A stretch of DNA of 64,000 bases from Costus lasius (taxonomy: Eukaryota; Streptophyta; Magnoliopsida; Zingiberales; Costaceae). Positions 1-12,200 of the stretch are shown in pieces. Position numbers and translations under genes: made by a program. The stretch spans positions 27,215,501-27,279,500 of the forward strand of contig CM050454.1 in assembly GCA_027563935.2 (NCBI GenBank), given 5' to 3'. Each line of letters starts with the position of its first letter. Within the stretch, counting starts at the first letter, position 1. Under the pieces are notes generated by a model. It worked only from the letters and a program-made list of their open reading frames with translations. It was not told the origin of the DNA and ran no database searches.

Positions 1-2853
1 GATATACTTCAAGCTCTGGTGATCTGTAAACAATTCAAATGTCTGTCCAAACAGATAGTGCCTCCAGATTTTCAAGGCAAAAACTACAGCTGCCAACTCC
101 AGATCATGAGTGGGGTAGTTTACTTCGTAATCTTTGAGTTGCCTTGAAGCATAAGCGACTACTTTTCCTTGCTGCATCAGTACAGCACCCAGACCCTTAC
201 CAGAGGCATCAGTGTAAACAATGAACTTCTCTCCATCACAGGGAATGATGAGGATAGGAGCACTGGTCAGTCTCTTTTTCAGTTCCTGAAAACTAGACTC
301 ACAATCATCAGACCACTCAAACTTCAAATTCTTTCTAGTTAGCTTAGTCAGAGGACCAGCCAGCTTGGAAAAACCCTCCACAAAGCGGCGGTAGTATCCA
401 GCTAAGCCCAGAAAACTTCTGACCTCAGTCGCTGTAGTTGGTCTTCCCCAGTGAAGAATGGCCTCCACCTTCACTGGATCCACAGACACACCCTGGCTAG
501 AAATAATGTGTCCCAGAAAACCAATCTGATCTAGCCAGAACTCACATTTGCTGGCCTTAGCATATATCCGCTTCAGCCGCAGAATCTCCAGCACCTTGCG
601 CAAATCCTGAGAGTGGTCTTGCGCATTCTTGGAGTAGATCAGAATATCATCAATGAAGACGACCACACATTTGTCCAAGAGCTCATGAAATACCCTGTTC
701 ATCAGATCCATAAACACCGCAGGAGCATTTGTCAGTCCAAAGGGCATAACAAGAAATTCATAGTGCCCATACCTGGTCCTGAATGCAGTTTTAGGTACAT
801 CCTCCTCCCGAACACTCATCTGATAATAGCCAGACCTCAGGTCAATTTTAGAGAATACAGTAGCACCCTGCAACTGATCAAAGAGATCATCAATACGGGG
901 TAATGGGTACTTATTCTTAACAGTCACTTGATTGAGTTGACGGTAATCGATGCACATGCGCAAAGTACCATCCTTCTTCTTCACAAATAACACAGGTGCT
1001 CCCCATGGAGAAACACTGGGCCGAATATACCCCTTCTCTAATAGTTCTTCCAGTTGCTTCTTCAGCTCTGTCAGTTCTGAAGTTGCCATCCTGTAAGGAG
1101 CTTTAGATATCGGTGCTGTGCCTGGCAACAACTCGATACCAAACTCAACTTCTCTGCTAGGTGGTAACCCAGATAAATCTGAGAAGACGTCAGCAAACTC
1201 TCTTACCACAGGAATTTTAGCCAGATCCAAATCAGGCTCAGTCTGCACCTTGACATGCGCCAGATACCCCTTGCAGCCCTGGGCTAAAAGCTTCCTGGCC
1301 TGCAGATGAGATATCACCAAAGGCCCTTGTTCTGAAATCCGGCCTTGGATAACCAATTGCTGTCCATCACTTAGATGCAGAGTAATTAGCTTTTCAAAAC
1401 AATCTAAAGTAGCATGATAGGCAGACAGCCAATCCATGCCCAGAATGATGTCATAGTCTTTCATAGAAAGACTAATCAAATCAATAGGTAAATCATATCC
1501 TTCTACCTTAATCAAACAGTCAGGGTATGTTATATCTGTAGATACGGCCTCACCCATAGGTGTATGAACAGAAATACAGAAATCAAGTATCCTAGGCAAC
1601 ACAGGCAGACATGATGCAAAACATGCAGACACAAAGGATAAATTGGCACCAGGATCAAAAAGAATGCGTGCCAAATAACTAAACACATAAAGTGTACCTT
1701 CCACCACGGACTTCGAAGCCGAAGCATCCCTCTCCGTGATGGCATACACGCGAGTCTGCACAGTAGGCTTCTCACCCTGACCCTGTCCTCTAGCATCCGG
1801 CATAGGACAGTCCCTAATCATATGCCCCGCCTTACCACATCTGAAGCAAGCGCCAGTCTTCCTGTAGCACTCATTATCCTGATGTTTAGTGCTCCCACAG
1901 TGGAGACACTTCTTGCCATTCTGAGAAACTGTGCTGGCTGGCTTCTGATAAGGTTGGTATCTGCCCTTATTGTCTTTCTTCCTCTTGAAATTCTTCTTAT
2001 CCTTACCACCCAGAGTGGGTGCGTAAGTCACAGAAGTAGGGGCGGATGCAGTGACTGGAATAGTATCTGCAGCCATCTCAACAATGCACCTCTCAGCAGT
2101 GCGAGCCCTGTCTACCACTTCAGCATAAGTTTCCAAGTGTAGCATAGCTACCCTTGTCCTGATATCTTTCCTCAAACCTCGCTGAAACTTCTTGGCTCTT
2201 CTTTCCTCGGTGTTGACTAAGTGAGGAGCATACCCCGACAACCGAGCGAATGTGGCCTCATACCGATCCACCGTCATGTCGCCCTGCTCAAGATGAATAA
2301 ACTCCACCTCGCGCTCCTCAGATAAGCTAGAGGGGAAAAACTTGGCATTGAACTTCATCATGAAGTACTGCCAATCAACATCTCTGGATTCAGTTGCCGC
2401 CAGTCTGACGACTCCCTTCCACCAATCTTCAGCATCTCCACGCAACATGAAAACAGACAAACATAGCTTGTCTGCATCATCACAGCGCAAAACCTGGAAA
2501 ATCTTCTCCAGTGTCAAAAGCCAATCCTCAGCAGCTCTAGGCCCCGGACTACCATAAAATGCAGTCGGGTTCAGGTGCTGAAACTCTCGAACCAACCGAG
2601 CATATCGTTGATGTGCGCCATCACCCAGAGGAGAACCAGCCGGTTGTGCTTGTGACTGAGACTGTGTCTGCGACAGCCGCTGCAATAACTGTTGCTGAAC
2701 CTCCATGTGCTGCGCCTGCTGCTGCTGCATCATCTGAGTTTGCTGCTGAATGAATGCGTTCTGTTGTTGCATCATAGCAGTCATAGCCTCCATGGTCTGC
2801 CTCAGATCAGGCTGTTGGTCACCGTTGCTACTGCTAGCTCTTGGTCGCACCAT
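1..2853 (-). CDS. Gy1 Gag-Pol polyprotein (Gag, protease, reverse transcriptase, RNase H), open at the window edge
   Basis: Reading from an ATG at 2853-2851, the minus strand stays open for 951 codons to base 1; I checked the frame at several internal Met codons. Residues about 1-60 are Q-rich. A retrotransposon Gag domain follows (residues about 75-260). Two CCHC zinc knuckles start near residues 316 and 336 (the second is [14 protein letters not shown]). The protease active site is D400 in FDPGANLSF; the usual Ser or Thr after Asp is Pro here. RT carries MPFGL and the catalytic FIDD at residues 733-736. RNase H begins with YTDAS (D882). The product would form the Gag particle, mature itself and copy RNA into cDNA in the cytoplasm. 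No frameshift or stop was seen, so the copy looks young. No sequence beyond RNase H can be judged. Confidence 0.92.
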   Translation of the reverse strand, partial: MVRPRASSSNGDQQPDLRQTMEAMTAMMQQQNAFIQQQTQMMQQQQAQHMEVQQQLLQRLSQTQSQSQAQPAGSPLGDGAHQRYARLVREFQHLNPTAFYGSPGPRAAEDWLLTLEKIFQVLRCDDADKLCLSVFMLRGDAEDWWKGVVRLAATESRDVDWQYFMMKFNAKFFPSSLSEEREVEFIHLEQGDMTVDRYEATFARLSGYAPHLVNTEERRAKKFQRGLRKDIRTRVAMLHLETYAEVVDRARTAERCIVEMAADTIPVTASAPTSVTYAPTLGGKDKKNFKRKKDNKGRYQPYQKPASTVSQNGKKCLHCGSTKHQDNECYRKTGACFRCGKAGHMIRDCPMPDARGQGQGEKPTVQTRVYAITERDASASKSVVEGTLYVFSYLARILFDPGANLSFVSACFASCLPVLPRILDFCISVHTPMGEAVSTDITYPDCLIKVEGYDLPIDLISLSMKDYDIILGMDWLSAYHATLDCFEKLITLHLSDGQQLVIQGRISEQGPLVISHLQARKLLAQGCKGYLAHVKVQTEPDLDLAKIPVVREFADVFSDLSGLPPSREVEFGIELLPGTAPISKAPYRMATSELTELKKQLEELLEKGYIRPSVSPWGAPVLFVKKKDGTLRMCIDYRQLNQVTVKNKYPLPRIDDLFDQLQGATVFSKIDLRSGYYQMSVREEDVPKTAFRTRYGHYEFLVMPFGLTNAPAVFMDLMNRVFHELLDKCVVVFIDDILIYSKNAQDHSQDLRKVLEILRLKRIYAKASKCEFWLDQIGFLGHIISSQGVSVDPVKVEAILHWGRPTTATEVRSFLGLAGYYRRFVEGFSKLAGPLTKLTRKNLKFEWSDDCESSFQELKKRLTSAPILIIPCDGEKFIVYTDASGKGLGAVLMQQGKVVAYASRQLKDYEVNYPTHDLELAAVVFALKIWRHYLFGQTFELFTDHQSLKYI

Positions 2854-2982
2854 TTTTACCTGCATCACATAACACAGTAGAATAACAACCAATATTCAAT
2901 CACAAATCAGATCCTAACTTGGTTTCTAGCAATACACAAACAGAGTTTTCCTTCCCCGGAGTTTCTAATTGCTAGTAAAATT

Positions 2983-2994
2983 GCTCTGATACCA
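2983..2994 (-). promoter_or_regulatory. Primer binding site of Gy1 (initiator tRNA-Met type)
   Basis: The minus strand reads TGGTATCAGAGC, complementary to the 3' end of plant initiator tRNA-Met, two bases inside the LTR edge at 2997. It fixes this LTR as the 5' LTR and the element as minus-strand. The 129-base leader between the site and the ATG at 2853 shows no other feature. Confidence 0.9.
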
Positions 2995-2996
2995 TC

Positions 2997-5900
2997 TGTA
3001 ACATCCCTCATAATCACACCCCACACGCATACAAGTAAAATACGGGGTTTCAAAAATTTTTTACTCTTCCATTAAAACACAAGAAGAAAGCGGCATCGAA
3101 GGACATTACTACGGAACAGAAAACCGCACAGAACTGAATAGGATCGATTACTAGGAAATAGAAATCCGGAAATCCAGAAAAAATCCGGCAGCAAGTATTC
3201 TAAACTACTGCTGCACAGACACACATATCTTGTAACAACAACAAACGTCCACACTACACATATGTGGAATTTCAGAAATATACAGAACTGATTATTCAGA
3301 TACTAAAATAAACAACACAAATTCGGTTACACATCTCAAATCGGACATTTCAAAATAAGAACCAATTCAATAAAAGAATCCAAGACTTGTATCCAATAAT
3401 TTAAACGAAACAACTATAATATAATATCCTGAAAACAGGCATAAGCCCTCAGGAGATAAAACATGTCATATAGGTCATAATAAATTAGGCACGCAGGCCT
3501 GATAAATCTTTAGAAGACTATTCTTAGAAATGACATCAAACATTAGCGTCATATTAGCTGTAGCAATTACTGTCTTGATGTCTCACCTGAAAACATTTAA
3601 ACAACGGAGGTGAGCTAAAAAGCTCAGTGAGTAAAAGACACTAAAAGTCATCCATAGTACACATCAAAAATATCATACTTAAGTTGAAATTCTTTTTATT
3701 TAACAGATAAGATAAATCAACTTAATATGCATGCTCATATCAGAAACAAACACAATCAAATACAGATACTTGTAACAATAGGCATCAAACAGGTAGGATA
3801 TGAATATACCAACCCATACCAACTAACCACACCGCCTAATACATCTAAATACAGATCGAAACAGAACTACAGAAATCAGAACTGACAGACAGAAAATCAG
3901 AATTTTCAGAGTCCAAACGGATAGTCTACATCGGAAACAGAAAGGCCACAGAAGGCCTGAAGACCACAGAAGGTCTGACCCCACCTCTGCCGAGGACGAG
4001 ACAATGCATGCATATCAGAAACAGAATGGTAAAGGAGATATCAGTGGGTGGCCCCCGTCTTGTCAGGACGTGGCACTCTGGTCTCCAATACCCAGAACAG
4101 AATGGTAGAGGAGGTATCAGTGGGTGGCCCCCGTCTTGTTAGGACGTGGCACTCTGGCCTCCAAAACCCAGAACTGAATGGTAGAGGAGGTATCAGTGGG
4201 TGGCCCCCGTCTTGTTAGGACGTGGCACTCTGGCCTCCAAAACCCAGAACTGAATGGTAGAGGAGGTATCAGTGGGTGGCCCCCGTCTTGTTAGGACGTG
4301 GCACTCTGGCCTCCAAAACCCAGAACTGAATGGTAGAGGAGGTATCAGTGGGTGGCCCCCGTCTTGTTAGGACGTGGCACTCTGGCCTCCAATACCCAGA
4401 ACAGAAATAGTGTCTCAAGGGTCGTAGTAGACTATCAGCACCATTACAGCGCCACAGAAGGAGGGTAAGGACACGGAAGAGTGCTACACTAGGGCATAAT
4501 TTTACAGAACAGATTATACTGAAACAGAGAAGTAGGATCAACCACTACTTAATTCTTACATTATGCCCAAAGTCTAACAAACCAGAAAATGACTCACCCC
4601 AATATCCAGTCCTTAAACACAGAACAGAAATTATATGAGTGAATTCCTTACAACTAACCTTAATTCATGTCAAACCATTCTATGTTCTCACAAATGTTTT
4701 AACACATTCAAGGTTTTCAGAAACTTCACAACATATAAACAGAACAGGAAATATCCACATAACAAACAATTAAATACAGAACAGAAATTATTCATATAAC
4801 AAACATTTAAATACAGAACAGAAATTATTAATGAAATAATCTCCTCAAAATTCCTAAAACCGTGAGCTATAAAATTACTGTAAGGGGCGCCACTTTCAGA
4901 ACCTTAACAGAACGTACAAATTTCATGTAATTAATTTCAGTCCCCCACTACAGATAATTTTAATTACACGTTTGTGAAGAAAATTGACAAAAGCCCCAAA
5001 ATTGGCTCGAACTATATTTTCGAAAATTCCTAAGTTCTTAGTTAAATCCCCAATTTTGTTTTCTCTAAAATTTCTCATCAAACAAATAAATTTTAGAAGA
5101 ACTACAGACCACAATTTAAGAGGTTAAACCATACAATGTAAATTTTTCTCACAAAGGAATATTCGTCTAACCAAAACATAGCAGATTTATATTGTCAGTT
5201 TGCAAAATATATTTTTAGTCCAATTTCGAACCAAAGCTAGTCAATATTGTATTCAAAATGAATCTCTCTGAATCTAGTTTCCAATAAAACTGGTTTCACA
5301 AGATTTCGAGACAGGAAGATATAAGGGTTCGAACATAAGAAGGTCAGAATTTCAGATTTCAAGAAAACAGATTCATATATCAGACTTGCGACATTTATTT
5401 CAGATCCAATAACTAATCGAAAATAGGCGTTATGGGAGTCAAAATAAAGCTCTTCGAGCCTACGGTCTAATAAAACTGATTTGACAAGATTTCGAGCTAT
5501 ACCTAGGGAGATATGATGGTTCGAACACATAAAGGTCGAAATCCAGATTTCCAGAAAACTGATTTTGTACAGCTAGATTGCAATACAGATTGAAATACGA
5601 ATACAGCTCGGATATGGTCGATATCAGATTCCAATTAAAGCCGAATGTATCTAGTTTCATACAAAATTTATTTCGTGCGATTTGGATCTATAGACCATGA
5701 GATATTGGGGTTATAGTACACAAAGGTCAGATTACGAATGCAGATTTCAGCAGAACAGGATTTTAAAACCCTATAATTATTTGAATTCAACCCCATACGA
5801 ATAATCATGGCAAATAACGAATTTTAATTCGGATTAGACTCCTTAGGATCGAATTACTCACCAGAAAAATCGCCCACAGAGAAAACGCCGAAACAGGGGA

Positions 5901-6384
5901 TCAGGGGTCTCCAGAAAGTTCGTCCACCACCAGTCTGCCACCACCAGCGTCAGAAATTTTGCAGGAGCGCCAAGCACAGTGAGGGGCGACAACACAGGCG
6001 GCTAGGGCAAGAAACAAACCACAAATCGTGAGGGAGAGGAGCTCTCACGAATTTTCCCCCTTTTTTTTTATTTTTTTTCCACCCCAAACGGATCCAAGAT
6101 CCAATAACCCAATTAACTTAAGTGGAAATCGGCTTTAATGGGCTTACCTGGGCTTAACCACCATGCGCCACTCCAATAACACAGAAATATGCGCCACCAT
6201 GGTGGAAGAATTCCAGGAGCAAATAGTCAAGGTTGAGGGTTCGAAGCCCCAACAAAAATAATTATTTTTGCCCTGTAGGGAAAAGTCCTACAATTAGGCA
6301 AAAATCCCAAAATTTTAACCGATAAAAATACAGAAACTGAATTTCTAACCTTAAATCATAATTCAGAAAATCAAGGGCGTTACA
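2997..6384 (-). repeat. 5' LTR of Gy1 (3388 bp)
   Basis: The plus strand starts TGTAACATCCC and ends GGGCGTTACA, giving TG...CA ends on either strand. The primer site lies just inside the left edge and copia coding sequence starts directly at the right edge. Internal features are a 76-bp tandem array (4024-4403), a T-rich run near 6060-6080, and, about 140 bases from the transcription-upstream end, an antisense GGTTCGAA (6238-6245) resembling a tRNA T-arm. The rest is AT-rich with no coding potential. Only one LTR is in the window, so it cannot be dated from here. Confidence 0.9.
4024..4403. repeat. 76-bp tandem repeat, five units, in the Gy1 LTR
   Basis: The start of TCAGTGGGTGGCCCCC recurs at 4041, 4117, 4193, 4269 and 4345, exactly 76 bases apart. 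Units 3-5 are almost identical and unit 1 is the most diverged, as expected of recent expansion by slippage or unequal exchange. Each unit contains a 15-base inverted repeat, CGTC-N7-GACG, between GTGGCCCC and TGGCAC. Confidence 0.93.
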
Positions 6385-7537
6385 ATCAGATCGTCATAAA
6401 ATATGCAAGTTAAAGAAGTCTATTTATGGACTTAAACAAGCATCGAGAAGCTGGAATATTCGTTTTGATGAATCAATCTCTGAGTTTGGTTTCATCAAGA
6501 ACGAGGATGACCCGTGTGTATATAAGAGGTTTAGTAGGAGCGTGATTACTTTTTTAGTCCTCTACGTCCATGATATCTTGATCATTGGAAACGATATTCC
6601 TGAAATGCATGCGGTTAAGGCATGGTTAAGGAAGTGTTTCCAGATGAAAGATCTAGGAGAAGCAGCCTATGTATTAGGTGTGAAGATCTACAGGGATAGA
6701 TCTAAGAGGCTTCTCGGGCTGTGCCAGAGTACTTACATCGATAAAGTCCTGGAGAGATTTCATTTAGAGAATTCTAAAAGAGGATATCTTCCAGTCAGAC
6801 ATGGTCTGAATCTTTCGAAGAGTCAGTGTCCACAAACATAGACTGAGAAAGATGAAATGGACAATACGCCTTATGCTTCGGCTATTGGGTCCATTATGTA
6901 TGCGATGTTGTGTACTCGCCCAGACGTCGCTTACGGGTTAAGCGTGACCAGTCGATTCCAAAGTAATCCAGGTCAGGCACACTGGATTGCAGTCAAGAAC
7001 ATTTTAAAATATCTGCGGAGGACCAAAGATATGTTCTTGATATATGGTGGTCAGGAAGAACTCAGTATTGAAGGATATACTGACGCTTCATTCCAGTCTG
7101 ACCAGGATGATTTCCGATCGCAATCAGGCTATGTTTTTAGCTTGAATGGAGGAGCAGTGGTGTGGAAGAGTTTCAAACAGTCAACTGTTGCTGATTCCAC
7201 AACAGAAGCCGAGTATGTTGCAGCCTCGGAAGCATCCAAGGAGGCAGTGTGGATTCGTAAGTTCGTGAGAGAACTTGGTGTTGTTCCTTCGAGTGCAGAT
7301 CCTTTGGTTATCTTCTATGATAACACTGGAGCAATTGCACAAGCAAAGGAACCACGGTCGCACCAGAAGTCCAAGCACATACAGAGACGGTTTCATTTGA
7401 TCAGGGAGATCATAGATCGTGGCGAGATCAAAGTCTGCAAGGTTCATACAGATGACAATCTGGCAGACCCGCTTACTAAGCCTCTAGCGCAGCAGAAGCA
7501 CTGTAATAATATGGGTTTGAGATTTCTCAACCATTAG
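6385..7537 (+). pseudogene. C1 copia Pol remnant: RT palm and RNase H
   Basis: The frame enters at the Gy1 junction within the reverse transcriptase (SIYGLKQASRSW follows) and ends with the family's terminal RFLNH and stop. Three lesions are visible against the other copies. The RT catalytic YVDD reads YVHD near 6569-6580. CAG is TAG at 6839-6841. Nine bases encoding HEK near the C-terminus are missing (near 7496), probably lost between short direct repeats. The RNase H residues (TDASF, TEAEY, DNTGA) are still present. The YVHD change alone should remove polymerase activity. The purine-rich polypurine tract AAGTGGGAGAT follows at 7547-7557. Confidence 0.9.
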
Positions 7538-7557
7538 ATTAAGTGCAAGTGGGAGAT

Positions 7558-9246
7558 TGTTGGGGTATGCCCTTAAGGCTAATGTTTGAGGCCTTGGGAA
7601 TGTATCAGTATCATGTAATAAACTTTTATGTTTATAAAGGCATGGTTGTTATTCAGTTTGTTACATTGTCTGCTGCAATAATTGTACTTCTGAATAATGT
7701 CTCAAAGCTGTTCAGCTGGGCTGACATGCTATAAAGTCATTAGTCGAGATATCTTGGTGAACATGAGACAGCCTTGATATGATTGAGACTAATATGTGTT
7801 CTAATCTTATAGGATGCTTCGAGCATGGAATAAGATGTAGACTCATGGGTACATTGGATGTACTGGACAGACCCTACTAGGATATTCAATTGCTTGTCAC
7901 AATGTGAATAATCCTTGATTGCGACAAGTGGCACATTTCCTCCGACTTGAGATCACTTGTGTTTTCTAAATGATGATTGTCATTGTTTTGAGGTAGTTCA
8001 ATATCATTTGAAACATAATGATTATAGACTATCTTGGATGGTGAGCTTGAGTCAGGTTAGGGCACTAGTGATAGACATAGGATTGCCGTCTCCTTAATTG
8101 GAGTGTGATGTTCTAAAGGGGCCCCCTGGATGAGATGATTGAGAAAAGAGTATGGCCATACCCAGGTGACTATGTTCATCTAATCTAATCATGCTCATCA
8201 TATTGGAGTTACAAGCTTGACACGCTTGTCCAATAAGAACATCCAGTGGCAAAGGAAACATGCATGCCTTGTGAGTTGGATTCACACTTGTGCTGTGGTT
8301 TGGGTGTAGTCTTGAAAGACTCTTTTCTTTATATCGGGAGACAGTGATGTGTTGCTAGATACCCCTCACTGATCGTGATAACGTGAGTTATCGTTACCGA
8401 CATTTAAAGGAAACCCTCAGGGTCGCACAATTTGATGATATGGCTTACTTAAGTCAGATCGTGTGGACTGAATTGTTCAGGTTCAGTTTAAAGGGATTTA
8501 ATCTCTGATTGTAAGTGAGATCTGGTCTGATCATGTTTGATTGATTAGGGCTTGAGATCGGTAAGCTTCGATCGAGAGAATGGATGCTAGATCAGTGAGA
8601 TCAGCAGCATCAAGAGATCGACGGTCAGATCAAGAGCCTTAGGGTTTATTGTGGTCTGGACTGATTGCTTGGTTTATTTGGTTATTAAACCAAACCAAAT
8701 TGAACCAGCTCATTGAGTGAGCGTGTGGTTCAAATTGAGAGGAGTTTGCGATAGGGGTAAACCCATGATCGCATGTGAGTAAGTGGCTTTCTATTTTTGG
8801 AAAGCATGATCACATACGTGACCACTACTCACGTTCACGCCTAAGGCGCTCTACTCTCTCGCTTCTCCTCCTCTCTCGTCGCCAACTTGAGTATTCGGCA
8901 CTTGCACTCTCGTGTGGAGAAGTGTAGACGAAAAAGGAGGAAGTGTTCGACCAAGCAAGGTGATCTTTCCCTTCCATTCGACAATGACTTCTTGGAACCT
9001 TGCTAGCACAAGGAGCACCAAAGAAGAGTAGGCGACACCAATTGTGTGCGTCACCTTTGGAGAAGGAGCACTTGCGCCTTTCCTTCCAAGACACCATCTA
9101 AGCGATGGCAATGGTAAGAATCCCTTTCTAATGGAAGTTGAACATGTTACATGCTATGCGATCTTGTTAGAAATCCTAGATTCCGCTAGAGGTTTTTGTT
9201 GTGCCTCCTATAGGGTTTCGCCCCCCCTTGTTCTAGGGGACTTTCA
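7558..9246 (+). repeat. 3' LTR of C1 (1689 bp)
   Basis: It starts TGTTGGGGTATGCCC after the polypurine tract and ends CTTTCA. A hairpin GATAACGTGAGTTATC lies at 8377-8392 and a CCCC/GGGG hairpin lies just before the end. The U3-proximal segment holds the 64-codon antisense open frame shared by most LTRs of the family (7740-7934, minus). No host gene lies inside it. Confidence 0.92.
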
Positions 9247-12200
9247 CAAACTGGCTGAAGGAAGTCCAGTGGGAGCTCACGTACTCAAGATGATTGGGTA
9301 CAAGGAGGCTCTAGAGAAACTGGGACATACCATCAATCAGGAGCTTGCTGTAGACATCATATTGCAGTCTCTCCCGACCTCTTTCGATCCGTTCATCATT
9401 AACTTTAATATGAACAAGATCGACTGTACGCCGGCAGAGTTACTGAATATGCTCTTGACTACAGAGTTGACTCTAAAGGGAAAGCCTGTATCCTCTGTCT
9501 TAATGGTTCCTTCTAGGAATAAGAAGAAAGGGAAGAAGGGCAAAGCCCCTGTTAAGAGCTACAGCAAGGCTCTGAAACAAAAGGTTAAGCGGTCGAAGGA
9601 ATACAGATGTTTCCATTGTGGCCAGCTTGGTCACTAGAAAAAGGACTGTAAAGCGCTCCAAGGAGAAAAGAAGGGAAGTTTTGCTTCTGGCTCAGGTATT
9701 TACGTGACTGAAGTCATGGTTTCTTCTTCCATATCATGGGTGTTGGACACTGCATGTGGAGTTCACATTTGTTCAAATGTACAGGAACTCAAGAGAAGAA
9801 GACAGGTGGGACAGCATGAGGTGGACCTACGAGTTGGAAACGGGGCACGGGTTGCTACTGTTGCTGTAGGCGTTTATTACATCTCATTACCATCTGGACT
9901 TGTATTGGAACTGGACAATTGTTATTTTGTACCAAGCATAACGAAAAATATTATCTCTATTCCTGCTCTTGTCAGGAAAGGGTTTTCCTTTGAATGCAAT
10001 ATTTCAAAGTGTATTATTTCTTTTGATAATATTGTTTATGCTACTGGGTCGATTAACAATGGGTTATTCATGTTGGACATGGAATGTTCTATACAACAAA
10101 TTGATAACAAGAAAGCTAAGTATGCTGATAACAGCACCTTGCTATGGCATAGTCGTTTAGGACATATTAACAAGAAGCGCATTAAGCGGTTGCATGATCA
10201 TGGACTGCTGGGATCATTCTCCTATGAGGAGATTGATACATGCAAAGCTTGTTTAATGGGTAAAATGACGAAGTCTCCTTTTCCTAAGAAAGGTCAAAGG
10301 GCTTCAGGTTTACTTGACCTTATACACAGTGATGTGTGTGGGCCTTTTAGTAAACATGCCAGAGGTGGCTATCTATACTTCATTACCTCTACTGATGATT
10401 TCAGTAGATATGGGTATGTCTATCTAATGAGACATAAAAGTGAATCTTTTGACAAGTTCAAAGAGTTCAAGAATGAAGTACAGAATCAGCTAGGCCGAAA
10501 TATCAAGGCACTTCGTTCAGATCGAGGTGGTGAATACTTGAGTCGAGAGTTTACTGACTATCTGAAGGAGTGTGGGATTATCTCACAGCTCACTCCGCCA
10601 GGAACACCGCAATGGAATGGTGTGTCCGAGAGGAGGAACAGAACCTTACTGGATATGGTTCATTCTATGATGAGTCAGGCTACTCTGCCTTACTCCTTTT
10701 GGGGATTTGCACTGGAAACAGCTGCAAAGGTACTAAACCGAGTGCCATCCAAGGCAGTTTCAAAGACGCCATATGAGTTATGGTATGGGAAACAGCCAAG
10801 CTTGACGTTAATCAAGATCTGGGGTTGCGAGGCTTATGTCAAAAAGCTCGCATCTAGGAAACTAGAGAGCAGATTTGAGAAATGTATCTTTGTCGGTTAC
10901 CCTAAGGAAACTAAGGGTTATTATTTCTACGATCCCAAAGAGAACAAGGTGTTTGTTGCTCGGACGGCTATTTTTCTTGAGAAGGAATTTCTTCTGCAAG
11001 AGGCCAGTGGAAGAGAAATAAAGCTGGATGAGAATCCAAAAGAAGGACAAAGTAGTCAAGCACAGTTGGATGAGCCTGAGCCAGTAGATCAGGTTACTGA
11101 ACAACCTGAGGCTCAGATATCACGGGAACCGCGAAGATCGGGAAGGATCCGTCGACAGCCTGAGCGCTATGACGGAGTCTACATCATTGATGATGAACCC
11201 CTCACTTATGCAGATGCGGTCAGTGGACCAGAATCAGCGAGATGGCTTGAAGCTATGCGAGCCAAGATGGACTCCATGTCAGATAACCAAGTCTGGGATT
11301 TGGTTGATCCGCCTCCGGGAGTAATCCCTATAGGCTGTAAATGGATCTTCAAGAAGAAGATTGACATGGATGGTAACGTGGTTACCTATAAAGGCAGGCT
11401 AGTTGCGAAAGGTTTCAAACAAATCTACGGGATAGATTATGATGAAACTTTCTCTCCTGTAGCTATGTTTAAGTCTATTCGGATTATTCTCACGATAGCA
11501 GCATATTATGATTATGAGATCTAGCAGATGGATGTGAAGACTGCTTTCCTTAATGGAAAACTGGATGAGGATGTGTATATGACACAACCTGAAGGTTTCA
11601 CTAATCCATCAGATCGTCATAAAATATGCAAGTTAAGGAAGTCCATTTATGGACTTAAGCAAGCATCAAGAAGCTGGAATATTCGTTTTGATGAATCAAT
11701 CTGTGAGTTTAGTTTCATCAAGAATGAAGATGACCCGTGTGTATATAAGAGGTTTAGTGGGAGCGTAATCACTTTCCTAGTCCTCTACATCGATGATATC
11801 TTAATCATTGGAAACGATATTCCTGAACTGCATGCGGTTAAGGCATGGTTAAGAAAATGTTTCCAGATGAAAGATTTAGGAGAAGCAGCCTATGTATTAG
11901 GTGTGAAGATCTACTGAGATAGATCTAAGAGGCTTCTCGGGCTGTGCCAGAGTACTTACATCGATAAAGTCCTGGAGAGATTCCATTTAGAAAATTCTAA
12001 AAGAGGATATCTTCCAGTCAGACATGGTCTGAATCTTTCAAAGAGTCAGTGTCCACAAACACAGACTGAGAAAGATGAAATGGACAATACGCCTTATGCT
12101 TCGGCTATTGGGTCCATTATGTATGCGATGTTATGTACTCGCCCAGACGTCGCTTACGGGTTAAGCGTGACCAGTCGGTTCCAAAGTAATCCAGGTCAGG

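Larger units (their letters stand above)
1..6384 (-). mobile_element. Gy1: Ty3/gypsy LTR retrotransposon, right part (5' LTR, primer site, gag to RNase H)
   Basis: The element reads leftward and leaves the window at base 1, so the end of RNase H, any integrase and the 3' LTR are not visible. Visible parts in transcription order are the 5' LTR (6384 down to 2997), a primer binding site, a short leader (2982-2854) and an open polyprotein frame. Right of the LTR the sequence resumes inside the reverse transcriptase of a copia element (C1), so Gy1 is inserted in C1. The five bases ATCAG at 6385-6389 would be one copy of the target duplication; its partner lies off-window. PR precedes RT with no integrase between them, which is the gypsy gene order. 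The long LTR and two-knuckle Gag resemble Tekay/Del-type chromoviruses, but that lineage call is inference. Confidence 0.93.
6385..9246 (+). mobile_element. C1: copia fragment (end of RT, RNase H, 3' LTR), interrupted by Gy1
   Basis: This is the 3' part of a plus-strand copia element of the family that dominates the window. Its upstream half lies beyond Gy1, off-window. The right end of its 3' LTR (CTTTCA at 9241-9246) joins directly to the middle of another copia gag (C2), so C1 is inserted in C2. CAAAC at 9247-9251 is the likely target duplication; the other copy is not visible. Confidence 0.9.

Noticed and set aside
1530..2880. Several open frames of 60-106 codons on both strands
   Set aside because: They overlap the 951-codon Gy1 polyprotein in other frames and show no domain.
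4041..4405. Tandem repeats as a CRISPR array or a satellite
   Set aside because: The units are contiguous without unique spacers, number five and lie within an LTR.
4269..4541. 90-codon minus-strand open frame
   Set aside because: It reads through the 76-bp tandem repeat of the Gy1 LTR; its internal repetition reflects the DNA repeat.
9044..9636. Plus-strand open frame starting in the C1 LTR and running into gag
   Set aside because: The first two thirds of its start region is LTR sequence joined by chance to C2 gag at 9247; the ATG is not the gag start.
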